From: CAYMUL01 sp964393605
GTDB lineage: Bacteria > Bacteroidota > Ignavibacteria > Ignavibacteriales > Ignavibacteriaceae
Reading direction: 5' to 3'
Assembly (NCBI GenBank): GCA_964393605.1
Contig: CAYMUL010000001.1
Location: 62,001 to 126,000 of the forward strand
DNA: 64,000 nucleotides
In this document: in pieces, positions 53,682 to 62,592 of the stretch
Numbering within the stretch: the stretch's first letter is position 1
How the letters are laid out: every line of letters starts with the position of its first letter
Translations under genes and position numbers: made by a program
The notes under the pieces: model-generated
Told to the model about the DNA's origin: nothing
The model's input: the letters and a program-made list of their open reading frames with translations, nothing else
Databases searched by the model: none

Positions 53682-55160
53682 ATGATTATTTATAAAAACA
53701 AACCGGAAGAATTTCAAGATTACTTAAGCGATGCATCAAACTTCAAAGGTGATTGCGAAGGCGTATATTTTCCGGAGAACGCCGAAGAGATTTCTGAAAT
53801 TGTTTCGGAAGCAAATAAAACCAATACGAGATTAACCATTGCCGGCAACAGGACAGGTTTAACCGGCTCAGCCGTTCCACTCGGCGGAAGAATAATCTCC
53901 ACTTCAAAATTAAACAAACTCATTTCAGTCAATATGGATGAAGGTTTTGCAATGGTTGAAGCCGGAGTTACACTGGACTCCTTACAAGATTATTTATCCG
54001 AGATGAGTTATTTTTATCCTCCCGATCCGACAGAGAAAAATTGTTTTATCGGCGGTAGTATTTCAACAAATGCATCGGGCGCACGATCGTTTAAGTATGG
54101 TTCAACAAGAATTTATGTTGAAGCAATTGAAATGGTTTTCGCTGACGGAGAAATATTCTTTATTGAACGAGGAAAAATACTAGCGAAGAAAAACTATTTT
54201 GATTTTTTAACTCCCGAAGGAAAAAGATATAATTTTTCTTTTCCATTAATAAAAATGCCGGCTACGAAAAATACAACCGGCTACTACTTAAAAGAAAATA
54301 TGGATTTAATCGATCTTTTAGTTGGAAGCGAAGGTACTCTCGGTGTGATCACAAAAGCGAAATTAAAAATTCTGCCCATTCCAAAAAATATTCTTTCATG
54401 CGTTGCATTTTTTGAAGATGAAAATGATGCACTCGGTTTTATTGCCGACGTCCGTGCGATTTCTAAAATCCATGGGAATCAATTTATCGATGCGCGGGCT
54501 CTTGAATTCTTTGATAGATATTCGTTACGCTTCCTGAAAAATGATTTTGCAAAGATTAAAAGCAATTTTCGCGCGGCAGTTTGGTTTGAAAATGAGTATA
54601 ACGATGATGCAGATGAGGCGCTTGGATATTGGCTGGATTTGATTATCAAATACAACGGCAACGAAGAGGATATCTGGTTTGCGGCAGATAAAAAAGATTT
54701 TGAAGAGATTCATGAATTCCGTCACGCAATCTCTGCGAAGGCAAATGAATTTGTTACTAAACATGGTTTGAGAAAACTCGGAACCGATACCGCCGTGCCG
54801 GATGAGAATTTTACAAAGTTCTATTTCGATTCTGTTTCGTTAATTGAAAATACTAATTTGAATTATATCGTGTACGGGCATGCGGGGAATTCACATTTGC
54901 ACATAAATTTACTCCCCACAAATCAAAAAGAATTTGAACTTGCGAAAAAACTTTATTCGGAAATATGTCGCATTTCCGTCGAACTGGACGGAACAGTCTC
55001 TGCCGAGCATGGAATCGGTAAAGTCAAAAGAAATTATTTGAAGATGATGTACGGCGAAGCAACAATTATTGAAATGGCACGCATCAAAAAAATATTTGAT
55101 CCGAATTTGATTCTCGGCATTGGAAACATTTTTGAAGAAGAAATATTTACGGGATTGTAG
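53682..55160 (+). CDS. FAD-linked oxidase, GlcD/D-lactate dehydrogenase type
   Basis: 492 residues. The FAD_binding_4 (PCMH) domain shows AGNRTGLTGSAVPLGGRI, PPDPTEKNCFIGGSISTNASGARSFKYG and LLVGSEGTLGVIT. The FAD-oxidase C-terminal domain has YGHAGNSHLHINLLP and GTVSAEHGIGKVKR, where His residues bind substrate and metal. Members oxidise D-2-hydroxy acids such as glycolate or D-lactate, passing electrons to the membrane or to a separate Fe-S subunit. No glcE/glcF partner is adjacent, so it may act alone. Cytoplasmic or peripheral membrane. Confidence 0.88.
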   Translation: MIIYKNKPEEFQDYLSDASNFKGDCEGVYFPENAEEISEIVSEANKTNTRLTIAGNRTGLTGSAVPLGGRIISTSKLNKLISVNMDEGFAMVEAGVTLDSLQDYLSEMSYFYPPDPTEKNCFIGGSISTNASGARSFKYGSTRIYVEAIEMVFADGEIFFIERGKILAKKNYFDFLTPEGKRYNFSFPLIKMPATKNTTGYYLKENMDLIDLLVGSEGTLGVITKAKLKILPIPKNILSCVAFFEDENDALGFIADVRAISKIHGNQFIDARALEFFDRYSLRFLKNDFAKIKSNFRAAVWFENEYNDDADEALGYWLDLIIKYNGNEEDIWFAADKKDFEEIHEFRHAISAKANEFVTKHGLRKLGTDTAVPDENFTKFYFDSVSLIENTNLNYIVYGHAGNSHLHINLLPTNQKEFELAKKLYSEICRISVELDGTVSAEHGIGKVKRNYLKMMYGEATIIEMARIKKIFDPNLILGIGNIFEEEIFTGL

Positions 55161-55447
55161 AGGCACGCCGTTTGTTGTCGCATTTTGTACGACAACCTTC
55201 TAATAAATAATACCACCCTTTTTATAAAAATAATGCTAAACGTTCACAAACATATGTTGTCGAAATTTGCATCAGCAATTAGGGAAAAAAGGATAACGCG
55301 TTTTGTTAGTTTCGCGTTAATCCAAATTATTCACGATAACGAAAAAAAATAATTGAATTGTTTTATTCGTTGAAGAAAAGTTCAGTTAGTAACTTTTATG
55401 TGATGATGATATAGTTAGTAAAGCAAAAATAAAAGTGGTAAAAGCAA

Positions 55448-55475
55448 AACCCGTTCGCTATGAACGGGTTTTTTT
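55448..55475. terminator. Bidirectional terminator between GlcD-like and xdh-operon genes
   Basis: AACCCGTTC - GCTAT - GAACGGGTT followed by TTTTT on the plus strand and by TTTTGCTTTTA on the minus strand: perfect 9-bp stem at the convergence of two operons. The 290 bp before it hold nothing I can interpret. Confidence 0.85.
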
Positions 55476-55962
55476 ATTTAAACAAAGTTTCACTCACCGC
55501 ATAATAAATCGCGAGAAGAGCCGTGAATAACGCGCTTGCGGCGAATCTCCACTTAAAAGATATTTTATTTTGGATAATGTAATTCGCTCCGAGTGAAATC
55601 GGAATTTTTGCGGTGAAGGAATACAAACCGATCATCAACAAATTCCAATTGATGTTTTCAAATCTGCCGAGTAAAAGATTTATGAAAAGAATATGCCGTG
55701 CAATCCATAGTGGATTGAAAAACGCAAACGCAAGCAAACCACGATACATACTTTTCATTTTGGATTTGTGCGATTCGAGTTTCTTATCGATCCACAAAAA
55801 ATAGTTTGGTATTTCAATTGCGTAAAGTGTTGCACCGATGAATGCAATTCCCAATACTCTAAAAAAAGAAAATTCGTCCAGCATCAAAGAAGCAATCGTA
55901 TCGCCACTCGTATAAATTATCGCGCCACGAATTATATCTTCTTTTCTGTAAACCAATTTCAT
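55474..55962 (-). CDS. Mpv17/PMP22-like membrane protein, third gene of the xdh operon
   Basis: 162 residues with four hydrophobic segments. GDTIASLMLDE, FRVLGIAFIGATLYAIEIPNYFLWID and the ending WRFAASALFTALLAIYYAVS recall the Mpv17/PMP22 family of channel-like proteins, though the match is distant and uncertain. Its start overlaps the stop of the xanthine dehydrogenase large subunit by 4 bp, so it is translated with the enzyme. A role in moving a purine or its product across the membrane is possible but is only inferred from context. Confidence 0.6.
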   Translation of the reverse strand: MKLVYRKEDIIRGAIIYTSGDTIASLMLDEFSFFRVLGIAFIGATLYAIEIPNYFLWIDKKLESHKSKMKSMYRGLLAFAFFNPLWIARHILFINLLLGRFENINWNLLMIGLYSFTAKIPISLGANYIIQNKISFKWRFAASALFTALLAIYYAVSETLFK

Positions 55963-58223
55963 GAATTAATTTTTGACTCGGAATGAAGCGACATTAAAAC
56001 TCTCTCGTTTGTAAGCGGGGCAATCATATCAAATCTCTTTTCCGGTTCGAATTCTTTCATCGCATTTCTGATGGCAAAGAATGCACCGATGCCATACATT
56101 AACGGCGGCTCACCGATTGCTTTTGATTGAAACGGTCCGAAAGGATTCGGTTCATCTTCAAGAAAAATAATTTTCATTTCATTTGGCGCAAAATGAATAT
56201 CGGGAATTTTATAAGTTGATAAAGCATCGGTAACTAACTTTCCTTTATCATCGTAAAGAATTTCTTCCAATGTCATCCAGCCAATACCTTGAACGATTGC
56301 ACCTTCGGTTTGTCCTTTATCCACAAGGGGATGCAGACTTTTACCAAAATCATGCACTACTTTAAACGAATCGATTTGATAAGTTCCGCGCAAGCAATCT
56401 AACGTTACTTCGGTTATTGCTGAGCCATAAACGTGATACGCAAATGGTTTTCCTTTTGCGTTTTCTTTATCGAAAAAAATATCCTTCGTTGCATGATGAG
56501 CATGTGCGGAAAGATTAACTCGTGCGAAGTATGCTTTTTGAATTAATTCATTCCACGTGACAGACGATTTTTTATTTTCGCAATAAACCATTTCGTTTTT
56601 AATTTCGATTTGATTCAACGATACATTTAGTTCATTTGAAAGAAATTCTTTTAAACGTGAAAGAATAGTTTCGCAAGCAGACTTTGTTGCGAAGCCATTG
56701 AGATCGGCTCCTTTGCTCGCGGCGGTTGCAGATGTGTTCGCATTTCTGCTCGTGTTTGTCGATTCGATTTTAATTCTTGATTTCTCTACCGAAAAAATAT
56801 TAGAAACAATTGTTCTGATTTTTTCATTTACGCCCTGCCCCATCTCGACTGCGGCAGTACTTACGCCAATGCTTCCGTCTGCGTAGATATGAACGAGCGC
56901 GCTTGCTTGATTCAAAAAAGTTGTTGTGAATGATATTCCAAAACAAATCGGCATGATGTAAATACCTTTTTTCACAGCATAATTATTTTGGTTGAATATT
57001 TTTATTGCATTAATATTTTCTTGAAGTGAAAATATCTCTTCACATTGCGAAAAACATTTTGTGGCGGTACATCTTTCAGCTTTCTGTCCGAAATGGAAGA
57101 GATCATTTTCTTTTAACAAATTAATTCTTTGGAGCTCTGTTATTTCTATCCCGATCTCTTCAGCCGCCTTATTTAATGCGGCTTCTATGACGAACATACC
57201 TTGCGGTCCACCAAAACCTCTGAATGCTGTGTTCGGTGGTAAATTTGTTTTACAACTTATGCCGGTTGCTTTAACATTCGGAATGTAATAACTGTTCGTG
57301 CAATGAAATAATGTTCGATCGAGAACGGCAGGGGATAAATCAGCCGCCGCACCTGCATTTTGATAAAATGTAACTTCATACGCAAGAATCTTTCCATGAA
57401 GGTCAAAACCGATTTTATAATCGGATGAGTAAGGATGACGCTTTCCGGTTATCCGCATATCTTCTTGACGCGGTAGAATTAATTTTGCGGGACAGTTCAA
57501 TTTCGTTGCCGCGAGTGCAGTCATAACCGCCCACGGCGTAGCTTGATCTTCTTTACCTCCAAAGCCGCCGCCGAGGCGGGGAACATCAACTTCTATTTTA
57601 TTCATCGGCAACTTCAAAACTTTTGAAGTAATTCTTTGCACTTGCGTTGGCGATTGAGTTGATGAAATTATTTTTACACCTCCTTCGGTCGGAAAAGCGA
57701 CGGCACTCTGTGTTTCAAAATAAAGATGTTCTTGTGCGCCGGTTTCAGCCAATCCTTCGATAACGTACTTGCACCTTTTGAAAGCATCTTCAACATTTCC
57801 CGAAGAGAAGATTCTCGGCGGAATTATCAAACTGTTTTCTTGATACGCTTTCCGTGCGTCGAAGATTGCAGGGAGTTCTTTATATTTTATTTTTATTAAT
57901 CTCGTTGCCTTTCGGGCGACTAATTTATTTTGCGCAACAATCAATGCTATCGGCTGTCCGACGAAATGAACTTCTTCAACAGCAAACAAAGGTTCATCTT
58001 GAATAATTCCGCCAATCTGATTTTCTCCCGGAATATCTTTGTATGTTATGATATCGACAACACCATCAAGGCGGAGTGCATCGGCGTAATCAATGTTTAA
58101 TATTTTTCCATGCGCAACCGACGAATAAAAAACAGAGCAGTGAAGCAATCCTTCCGGCGCATGCAAATCATCGACAAATTTAGATTCTCCGCGAACGTGT
58201 TTTGTTGAATCGTAGTTTGTCAT
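55959..58223 (-). CDS. xdhB: Xanthine dehydrogenase, molybdopterin-binding large subunit
   Basis: 754 residues, the usual length for the separate molybdenum subunit. RGESKFVDDLHAPEGLLH opens the substrate-channel domain. RLGGGFGGKE, AFRGFGGPQGMFVIE and the late GEPPLMYGIGAFFAIRNA mark cofactor contacts, the last carrying the catalytic Glu. It oxidises hypoxanthine or xanthine to urate at the molybdopterin-Mo centre, with electrons leaving through the Fe-S/FAD subunit. It overlaps genes on both sides by 4 bp. No xdhC maturation factor is in this operon, so that function must be encoded elsewhere. A related aldehyde-type oxidase cannot be fully excluded. Confidence 0.85.
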   Translation of the reverse strand: MTNYDSTKHVRGESKFVDDLHAPEGLLHCSVFYSSVAHGKILNIDYADALRLDGVVDIITYKDIPGENQIGGIIQDEPLFAVEEVHFVGQPIALIVAQNKLVARKATRLIKIKYKELPAIFDARKAYQENSLIIPPRIFSSGNVEDAFKRCKYVIEGLAETGAQEHLYFETQSAVAFPTEGGVKIISSTQSPTQVQRITSKVLKLPMNKIEVDVPRLGGGFGGKEDQATPWAVMTALAATKLNCPAKLILPRQEDMRITGKRHPYSSDYKIGFDLHGKILAYEVTFYQNAGAAADLSPAVLDRTLFHCTNSYYIPNVKATGISCKTNLPPNTAFRGFGGPQGMFVIEAALNKAAEEIGIEITELQRINLLKENDLFHFGQKAERCTATKCFSQCEEIFSLQENINAIKIFNQNNYAVKKGIYIMPICFGISFTTTFLNQASALVHIYADGSIGVSTAAVEMGQGVNEKIRTIVSNIFSVEKSRIKIESTNTSRNANTSATAASKGADLNGFATKSACETILSRLKEFLSNELNVSLNQIEIKNEMVYCENKKSSVTWNELIQKAYFARVNLSAHAHHATKDIFFDKENAKGKPFAYHVYGSAITEVTLDCLRGTYQIDSFKVVHDFGKSLHPLVDKGQTEGAIVQGIGWMTLEEILYDDKGKLVTDALSTYKIPDIHFAPNEMKIIFLEDEPNPFGPFQSKAIGEPPLMYGIGAFFAIRNAMKEFEPEKRFDMIAPLTNERVLMSLHSESKINS

Positions 58224-59647
58224 ATCAATTCTTCCACAAAAATTTTATCCGGGAATAAATTTATAAAGTGTGAAAAGAACAAATGTTTTAATAATGTTGA
58301 TTTGTATTCACGTGATCCACGAGCATCGCTTATCGGAGAAATTTCTTTTAATAAAATTTCGGAAGCGGATTTAACGACTTCGCTCTCAATATTTTTATTC
58401 TTCAAAAAATTAGATGTGTTTTCTAAAAAAAGTGGAATAGGTGCAACTCCTCCGGCGGAAATTTTCGTGCTTATAATTTTATTGTATTCTTCCTCAATTA
58501 AAATCGAAGTATTGACGCTTGCGATATCAAGATATTTTCTGCGCGATACTTTCTCGTAGCTGAAGAAATAATTTCCTTTTGGAATTGAAATGGTTACAGC
58601 AGTTAAAAGATCATTCGGTTGTTTGTTTAAGATTTTATAACCAAGAAAAAAATCTTTCAAAGGTAAAGTTTCGGTTTTCTTACCGTTCGATAATTCAATA
58701 GAAGCTCCAAGCGCAAGAAAGATGTTAGACATATCGGCAATAGGGGATGCATTGATAATATTGCCCGCAATCGTTGCTCTGTTGCGAATCGGCAGCGAAC
58801 CGAACATTTTTAAATATTCTTTAAGTTGCGGAAAAAATTTTTCGATATGCTTCGAAATTCTAAATTCTTCGATTGTAACTCCGCCGCCGATTATTAATTT
58901 ATTTTTATCAAATCGTATTTCGTTAAATATTTTTTCGTTCGGAATGAAATCATTTTCACCCGAATAAACTTCCTCCCATTTTTGCACATAAAGATCTGTA
59001 CCGCCGGAAATAATAAATCCCACGGTCTTCTTTTTCTTCCGCATCGACGAGGTGTCGTGATTTATATTTTTTAGATGTTTGGGAATCGTCAAAAAATATT
59101 CGGGAAGTAAATCAGAATCAACAAGACTCTTGATTTTATTTTTTTCTTCCGAAGAGTTCGAACTAATTTGAGCAATTACATTTTTTATAGCGCGCTTAAT
59201 TCCTTCGTAACCGGTGCATCGACAAATATTTCCGTCAAGAAACGAAACTGCATCTTCAAAAGTGTATTCGCTTCTACTTAAAAAATAATTTGCAATGGAC
59301 ACGATGAATCCCGAAGTACAAAAACCGCACTGCGTTCCTCCTTCTTTAATCATCTCGGATTGAATTAGTGTTGGAAGTTCTTTATTTAAGCCCTCAATTG
59401 TAACAAGATGTTTCCCACGCAATCGTTCCATCGGAAATAAACAAGAATTAGTTGAAATGTAATTAACTGAATTACCCTTCAGCGTTCCGATTAACACAGT
59501 GCATGCGCCACAATCTCCTTCGCGGCATCCTTCTTTCGTGCCGGTAAGTTTTTTCTCACCGCGTATAAAATCTAATGCAGTTAAAGCAGGATTAATCTCG
59601 GCAGAAACTAATTCGTTATTACAAATAAATTCAATATTTTTTTTCAA
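58220..59647 (-). CDS. xdhA: Xanthine dehydrogenase, Fe-S/FAD small subunit
   Basis: 475 residues. The N-terminal 2Fe-2S ferredoxin fold has GCREGDCGACTVLIG. The second 2Fe-2S domain shows GTQCGFCTSGFI and GNICRCTGYEGI. The FAD domain (about 195-370) has GFIISGGTDLY and ATIAGNIINASPIADM, and a CO_deh_flav_C domain ends the chain. Electrons from the molybdenum subunit pass through the two clusters to FAD and then to NAD. It is the first gene of the minus-strand operon, overlapping the large-subunit gene by 4 bp. FeS and FAD modules fused in one chain are typical of bacterial XdhA. Confidence 0.9.
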   Translation of the reverse strand: MKKNIEFICNNELVSAEINPALTALDFIRGEKKLTGTKEGCREGDCGACTVLIGTLKGNSVNYISTNSCLFPMERLRGKHLVTIEGLNKELPTLIQSEMIKEGGTQCGFCTSGFIVSIANYFLSRSEYTFEDAVSFLDGNICRCTGYEGIKRAIKNVIAQISSNSSEEKNKIKSLVDSDLLPEYFLTIPKHLKNINHDTSSMRKKKKTVGFIISGGTDLYVQKWEEVYSGENDFIPNEKIFNEIRFDKNKLIIGGGVTIEEFRISKHIEKFFPQLKEYLKMFGSLPIRNRATIAGNIINASPIADMSNIFLALGASIELSNGKKTETLPLKDFFLGYKILNKQPNDLLTAVTISIPKGNYFFSYEKVSRRKYLDIASVNTSILIEEEYNKIISTKISAGGVAPIPLFLENTSNFLKNKNIESEVVKSASEILLKEISPISDARGSREYKSTLLKHLFFSHFINLFPDKIFVEELI

Positions 59648-59935
59648 TAGCCAATTCTGTAAAAATCCGATTCCATTTTACAAAAATTTTCCTGAATGTA
59701 ATTTGAAATTATTTGCTGGAGAATTGGTGTATTCACACTTCAGATAATATTTCTAATAGAGATGTTTCACATAAATTCATGTCGAGCAGTGCTCTTTTAT
59801 ACTTTAATTCCGCGATTTATTAGATTAATAACAAAATTTGAAAAATTATATGAAGACAAATCATAAGTTGATTTTCGGAAATTGTAAATTGAGCAAACTA
59901 AACAACTTTGAAGTTATAATTGAAGGTGTAAAATT
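59648..59935. other. Spacer between divergent xdh operon and DNA methylase
   Basis: AT-rich. Apart from the att-like repeat it contains only a short GAGCA-G-TGCTC palindrome near 59783-59793. GAAGG at about 59923 is the methylase ribosome-binding site. No gene seen. Confidence 0.5.
59686..59729 (+). repeat. 44-bp direct repeat, distal copy (att-like)
   Basis: From ATTTTCCTGAATGTA to GGAGAATTGGTG. It is 43/44 identical to 60826-60869, differing by T versus C at 59714/60854. The other copy continues into the tRNA-Lys gene, whereas this one does not. The two copies bracket the DNA methylase gene. Confidence 0.85.
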
Positions 59936-60793
59936 ATGATTAAAAGTCCCCTAAGATATCCCGGTGGCAAAAGTAAAGCAGTTGAATCAATTGGAAAATT
60001 TATTCCATTCTTCGAAGAATTTCGTGAGCCCTTTGTTGGGGGCGGCTCTGTTTTTGTTTATTTAAAACAAAGATATCCCACTAAAAAATTTTGGATAAAT
60101 GATATTTATGAGAATCTATTTCTTTTTTGGAAAGGATGCAAGGAGTATCCTAATAAGCTAATCAAAACCATTGAAGATTTCAGATTTAACTTTCAAGACG
60201 GCAAGGAGTTGCATAGATATTTAATAAATAACATCGAATCTTTTGAAGAGTTTAAAAAAGCTGCTGCGTTTTTTGTTTTTAATAGAATTACATTTTCTTG
60301 CACAACTGAAAGCGGTGGTTTTTCAAATGCCGCTTTTCATAAAAGATTTACCGATTCAAGTATCGAACGGGTTGAAGCCCTTTCGAAAATATTAGCTGAT
60401 ACAATAATCACAAACTATGATTATGAAAAAGTTGTGAATGCCGAAGGCGATGATGTTTTTATCTTTCTTGACCCGCCATATTATTCAGCTACAAAATCGG
60501 CTCTGTACGGTAAAAATGGAAATCTGCACAAAACATTTGATCACGAAAGATTTGCGAGCGTCATGCAGAATTCAAATCATAAATGGTTAATAACTTATGA
60601 TGATAGCGAATACATAAAAGAACTTTTTTCCTTTGCAAATATTCAAACTTGGGACTTAACATATGGAATGCGAAATGTGAACAAGAAATCAATTCAACGT
60701 GAACAAGAATTGCTTATTTCTAATTATCCTTTAAATGAAATATTTTTTCCGCAAAATGATTTATTCTCTAATCAATTGCTGACTAAAGTATAG
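59936..60793 (+). CDS. D12-class DNA adenine N6-methyltransferase (Dam-like)
   Basis: 285 residues. YPGGKSKAV (8-16) and FREPFVGGGSVF (29-40) are the AdoMet-binding region, and DPPY (179-182) is catalytic motif IV. NRITFSCTTESGGFS (about 116-130) and REQELLISNYP complete the MboI/Dam-type arrangement. It methylates adenine N6 in a short sequence that cannot be predicted here. No cognate restriction endonuclease gene is adjacent, so it is an orphan methylase. It is the only gene between 44-bp direct repeats next to tRNA-Lys, suggesting acquisition as a small cassette. Confidence 0.88.
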   Translation: MIKSPLRYPGGKSKAVESIGKFIPFFEEFREPFVGGGSVFVYLKQRYPTKKFWINDIYENLFLFWKGCKEYPNKLIKTIEDFRFNFQDGKELHRYLINNIESFEEFKKAAAFFVFNRITFSCTTESGGFSNAAFHKRFTDSSIERVEALSKILADTIITNYDYEKVVNAEGDDVFIFLDPPYYSATKSALYGKNGNLHKTFDHERFASVMQNSNHKWLITYDDSEYIKELFSFANIQTWDLTYGMRNVNKKSIQREQELLISNYPLNEIFFPQNDLFSNQLLTKV

Positions 60794-60825
60794 TATGAAT
60801 ATTAATTTCTAACATTCGGCTAAGT

Positions 60826-60869
60826 ATTTTCCTGAATGTAATTTGAAATTATTCGCTGGAGAATTGGTG
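60826..60869 (+). repeat. 44-bp direct repeat, tRNA-proximal copy (att-like)
   Basis: The last five bases (60865-60869) are the 3' CACCA end of the minus-strand tRNA-Lys gene; the remaining 39 bp lie immediately downstream of it. The distance to the distal copy is 1140 bp. Confidence 0.85.
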
Positions 60870-60940
60870 CATCCTGCGGGACTCGAACCCGCGACCTGCT
60901 GATTAAGAGTCAGATGCTCTACCAACTGAGCTAAGGATGC
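60865..60940 (-). tRNA. tRNA-Lys (CTT anticodon)
   Basis: Read on the minus strand, the cloverleaf is complete: acceptor GCATCCT paired with AGGATGC, D-arm GCTCAGTTGGTAGAGC, anticodon loop CTCTTAA with anticodon CTT for lysine AAG codons, T-arm GCGGG-TTCGAGT-CCCGC, discriminator A and an encoded CCA. The 3' flank is duplicated 1.1 kb away around the methylase gene. Confidence 0.95.
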
Positions 60941-61000
60941 GGTGCAAAAATAACTATTGCCTCCATTTATAAAAAACTTTCACCTGTGTTATTTTTGAGT

Positions 61001-62044
61001 ATGAAATTTTTCTCAACACATCAAAATAGAAAATATTTGCCCGATCTGCTCAAAGGTATTGCTGTCGTGCTGATGATTCAAGTTCATATAACCGAAAATT
61101 TTGCCGGACAAGAATTTTTTAATTCACCGGCGGGGAAAATTTCTTTATTCTTCGGCGGTGTTCCGGCGGCTCCATTATTTATGATTGTGATGGGATATTT
61201 TTTTGCCGCTTCCCGTAAAAGCAACAAACAAAATTTTATTCGTGGTCTCTATTTATTACTGGGCGGGTTTGTTTTAAATATTGCTCGAAGTGCATACTTA
61301 TTTGTCGATTTTTCTTCAGAAGATTTTTCAACCATGATGCTACCGAGAATTTTAGCCGTCGATATTTTTCCGCTTGCCGGATTAAGTTTGATGATAATGG
61401 TACTCCTAAAAAAATATTTTGCTGACGATTGGTATCTCTATTTTCTGACGGCATTATTTGCGGCATTCCTCGGCGAGATATTAGTTACACCGAATCTTTC
61501 CACAGGAATTGAACAATATCTTTTAGCATTCATTTTTGGAAATTACGCAACATCATTCTTTCCGGTTATTCCTTGGATTGCGTATCCGCTGACAGGCGCG
61601 GCTTTCTATTTGGGTAGAACGGAAATTGAAAAATATTTTCTTAATATGAAACCAAAGATTTTGTTTCTAACCGCATGGATATTGATTATTGCAGTTACTT
61701 TCTCTTTTGCGTTTGATATAAGTTCAACTCTCGGTTTGTACTATCATCACGGAATTTTATTTTTTCTTTGGGCATCTTTTTTTCTTGCGGGAATAATTTG
61801 GCTAATGAATTTTCTTCCGGAAGCCAAGAATATTTTTATCGATTATTTGAGATGGCTCGGCAAAAATGTAACTGCCGTTTACGTTGTTCAGTGGTTGTTT
61901 GTCGGCAATTTAGCGGCATTGAAAATTCAAAGCAATAATTTCGATGAACTCATCTTCTATTTTTTTGCGATTTTGATTTCAACTACTGTTGTAGTTTTAA
62001 TTTGGGAGAGAATCGGTAACGGTAAAAAGGCGATTAACGAGTAA
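61001..62044 (+). CDS. Polytopic membrane acyltransferase-like protein (DUF1624/HGSNAT-like)
   Basis: About 347 residues from the ATG at 61001 (a GTG at 60986 adds five residues). The opening RKYLPDLLKGIAVVLMIQVH, with the conserved D..KG...V.M...H pattern, then PAAPLFMIVMGYFFA, are hallmarks of the DUF1624 / heparan-alpha-glucosaminide N-acetyltransferase-like group of the acyltransferase superfamily. About ten hydrophobic segments follow. Such proteins acetylate sugars across the membrane, which would suit surface glycan modification, but the substrate is unknown. Stands between the tRNA and the GNAT gene. Confidence 0.75.
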   Translation: MKFFSTHQNRKYLPDLLKGIAVVLMIQVHITENFAGQEFFNSPAGKISLFFGGVPAAPLFMIVMGYFFAASRKSNKQNFIRGLYLLLGGFVLNIARSAYLFVDFSSEDFSTMMLPRILAVDIFPLAGLSLMIMVLLKKYFADDWYLYFLTALFAAFLGEILVTPNLSTGIEQYLLAFIFGNYATSFFPVIPWIAYPLTGAAFYLGRTEIEKYFLNMKPKILFLTAWILIIAVTFSFAFDISSTLGLYYHHGILFFLWASFFLAGIIWLMNFLPEAKNIFIDYLRWLGKNVTAVYVVQWLFVGNLAALKIQSNNFDELIFYFFAILISTTVVVLIWERIGNGKKAINE

Positions 62045-62048
62045 TTTA

Positions 62049-62591
62049 TTAAGCAGTTTTTGCGGATTGATTCGCTATACCATCATACTTCCATTCCCAA
62101 ATAAAGCCGTCTTCAGGAAAATAGATTTCATCTATTTTTACAAAACCAATTTTAGATAGCACTTTAGTTGAGGCATTTGCTTCAGGCAAAGTGTGCGCCA
62201 TTACGGTTTTTACACGTGGATCGGTGAAGGCATTATCAATCAGTGCTTGCGCTGTTTCGGTTGCAAGCCCTCTGTTTCTATATTCTTTAATTATTTCATA
62301 ACCGATTTCCACTATACCCTGAGGACCAGGTTTTCCTTTATAACCACACGTACCGATCAACTTATTTTCTTCTTTAAGAATGACGAAATACGCCCACCAA
62401 TTTTTTTCTGCACTATCCGATAAAATTTTTGTAAGAGAAAATTTCATTTCATCAATTCCAAATTCACTCCAAATCGGCGGGACGGTTACTTTTAAAATTT
62501 TTTCCAAATAACTATTGCCGTCAACAGCCGCTTCAAGCAGATGAATATTACCTGAAATTATTTTCAATCTTTTTGTGTTTAATGTTTTCAA
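62049..62591 (-). CDS. GNAT N-acetyltransferase (RimJ/RimL-like)
   Basis: 180 residues. The acetyl-CoA fold is recognisable from ENKLIGTCGYKG, VEIGYEIIKEYRNRGLATETAQALIDNAF (pyrophosphate-binding loop RNRGLAT) and VMAHTLPEANASTKVLSKIGFVKI, the A-N-xx-S-xxV-L-xxxGF pattern of the RimJ/RimL branch. Members acetylate protein N-termini or small amines; the substrate cannot be read from the sequence. It lies 1 bp from the alpha/beta hydrolase gene on the same strand and is likely cotranscribed. Confidence 0.85.
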   Translation of the reverse strand: MKTLNTKRLKIISGNIHLLEAAVDGNSYLEKILKVTVPPIWSEFGIDEMKFSLTKILSDSAEKNWWAYFVILKEENKLIGTCGYKGKPGPQGIVEIGYEIIKEYRNRGLATETAQALIDNAFTDPRVKTVMAHTLPEANASTKVLSKIGFVKIDEIYFPEDGFIWEWKYDGIANQSAKTA

Positions 62592-62592
62592 T

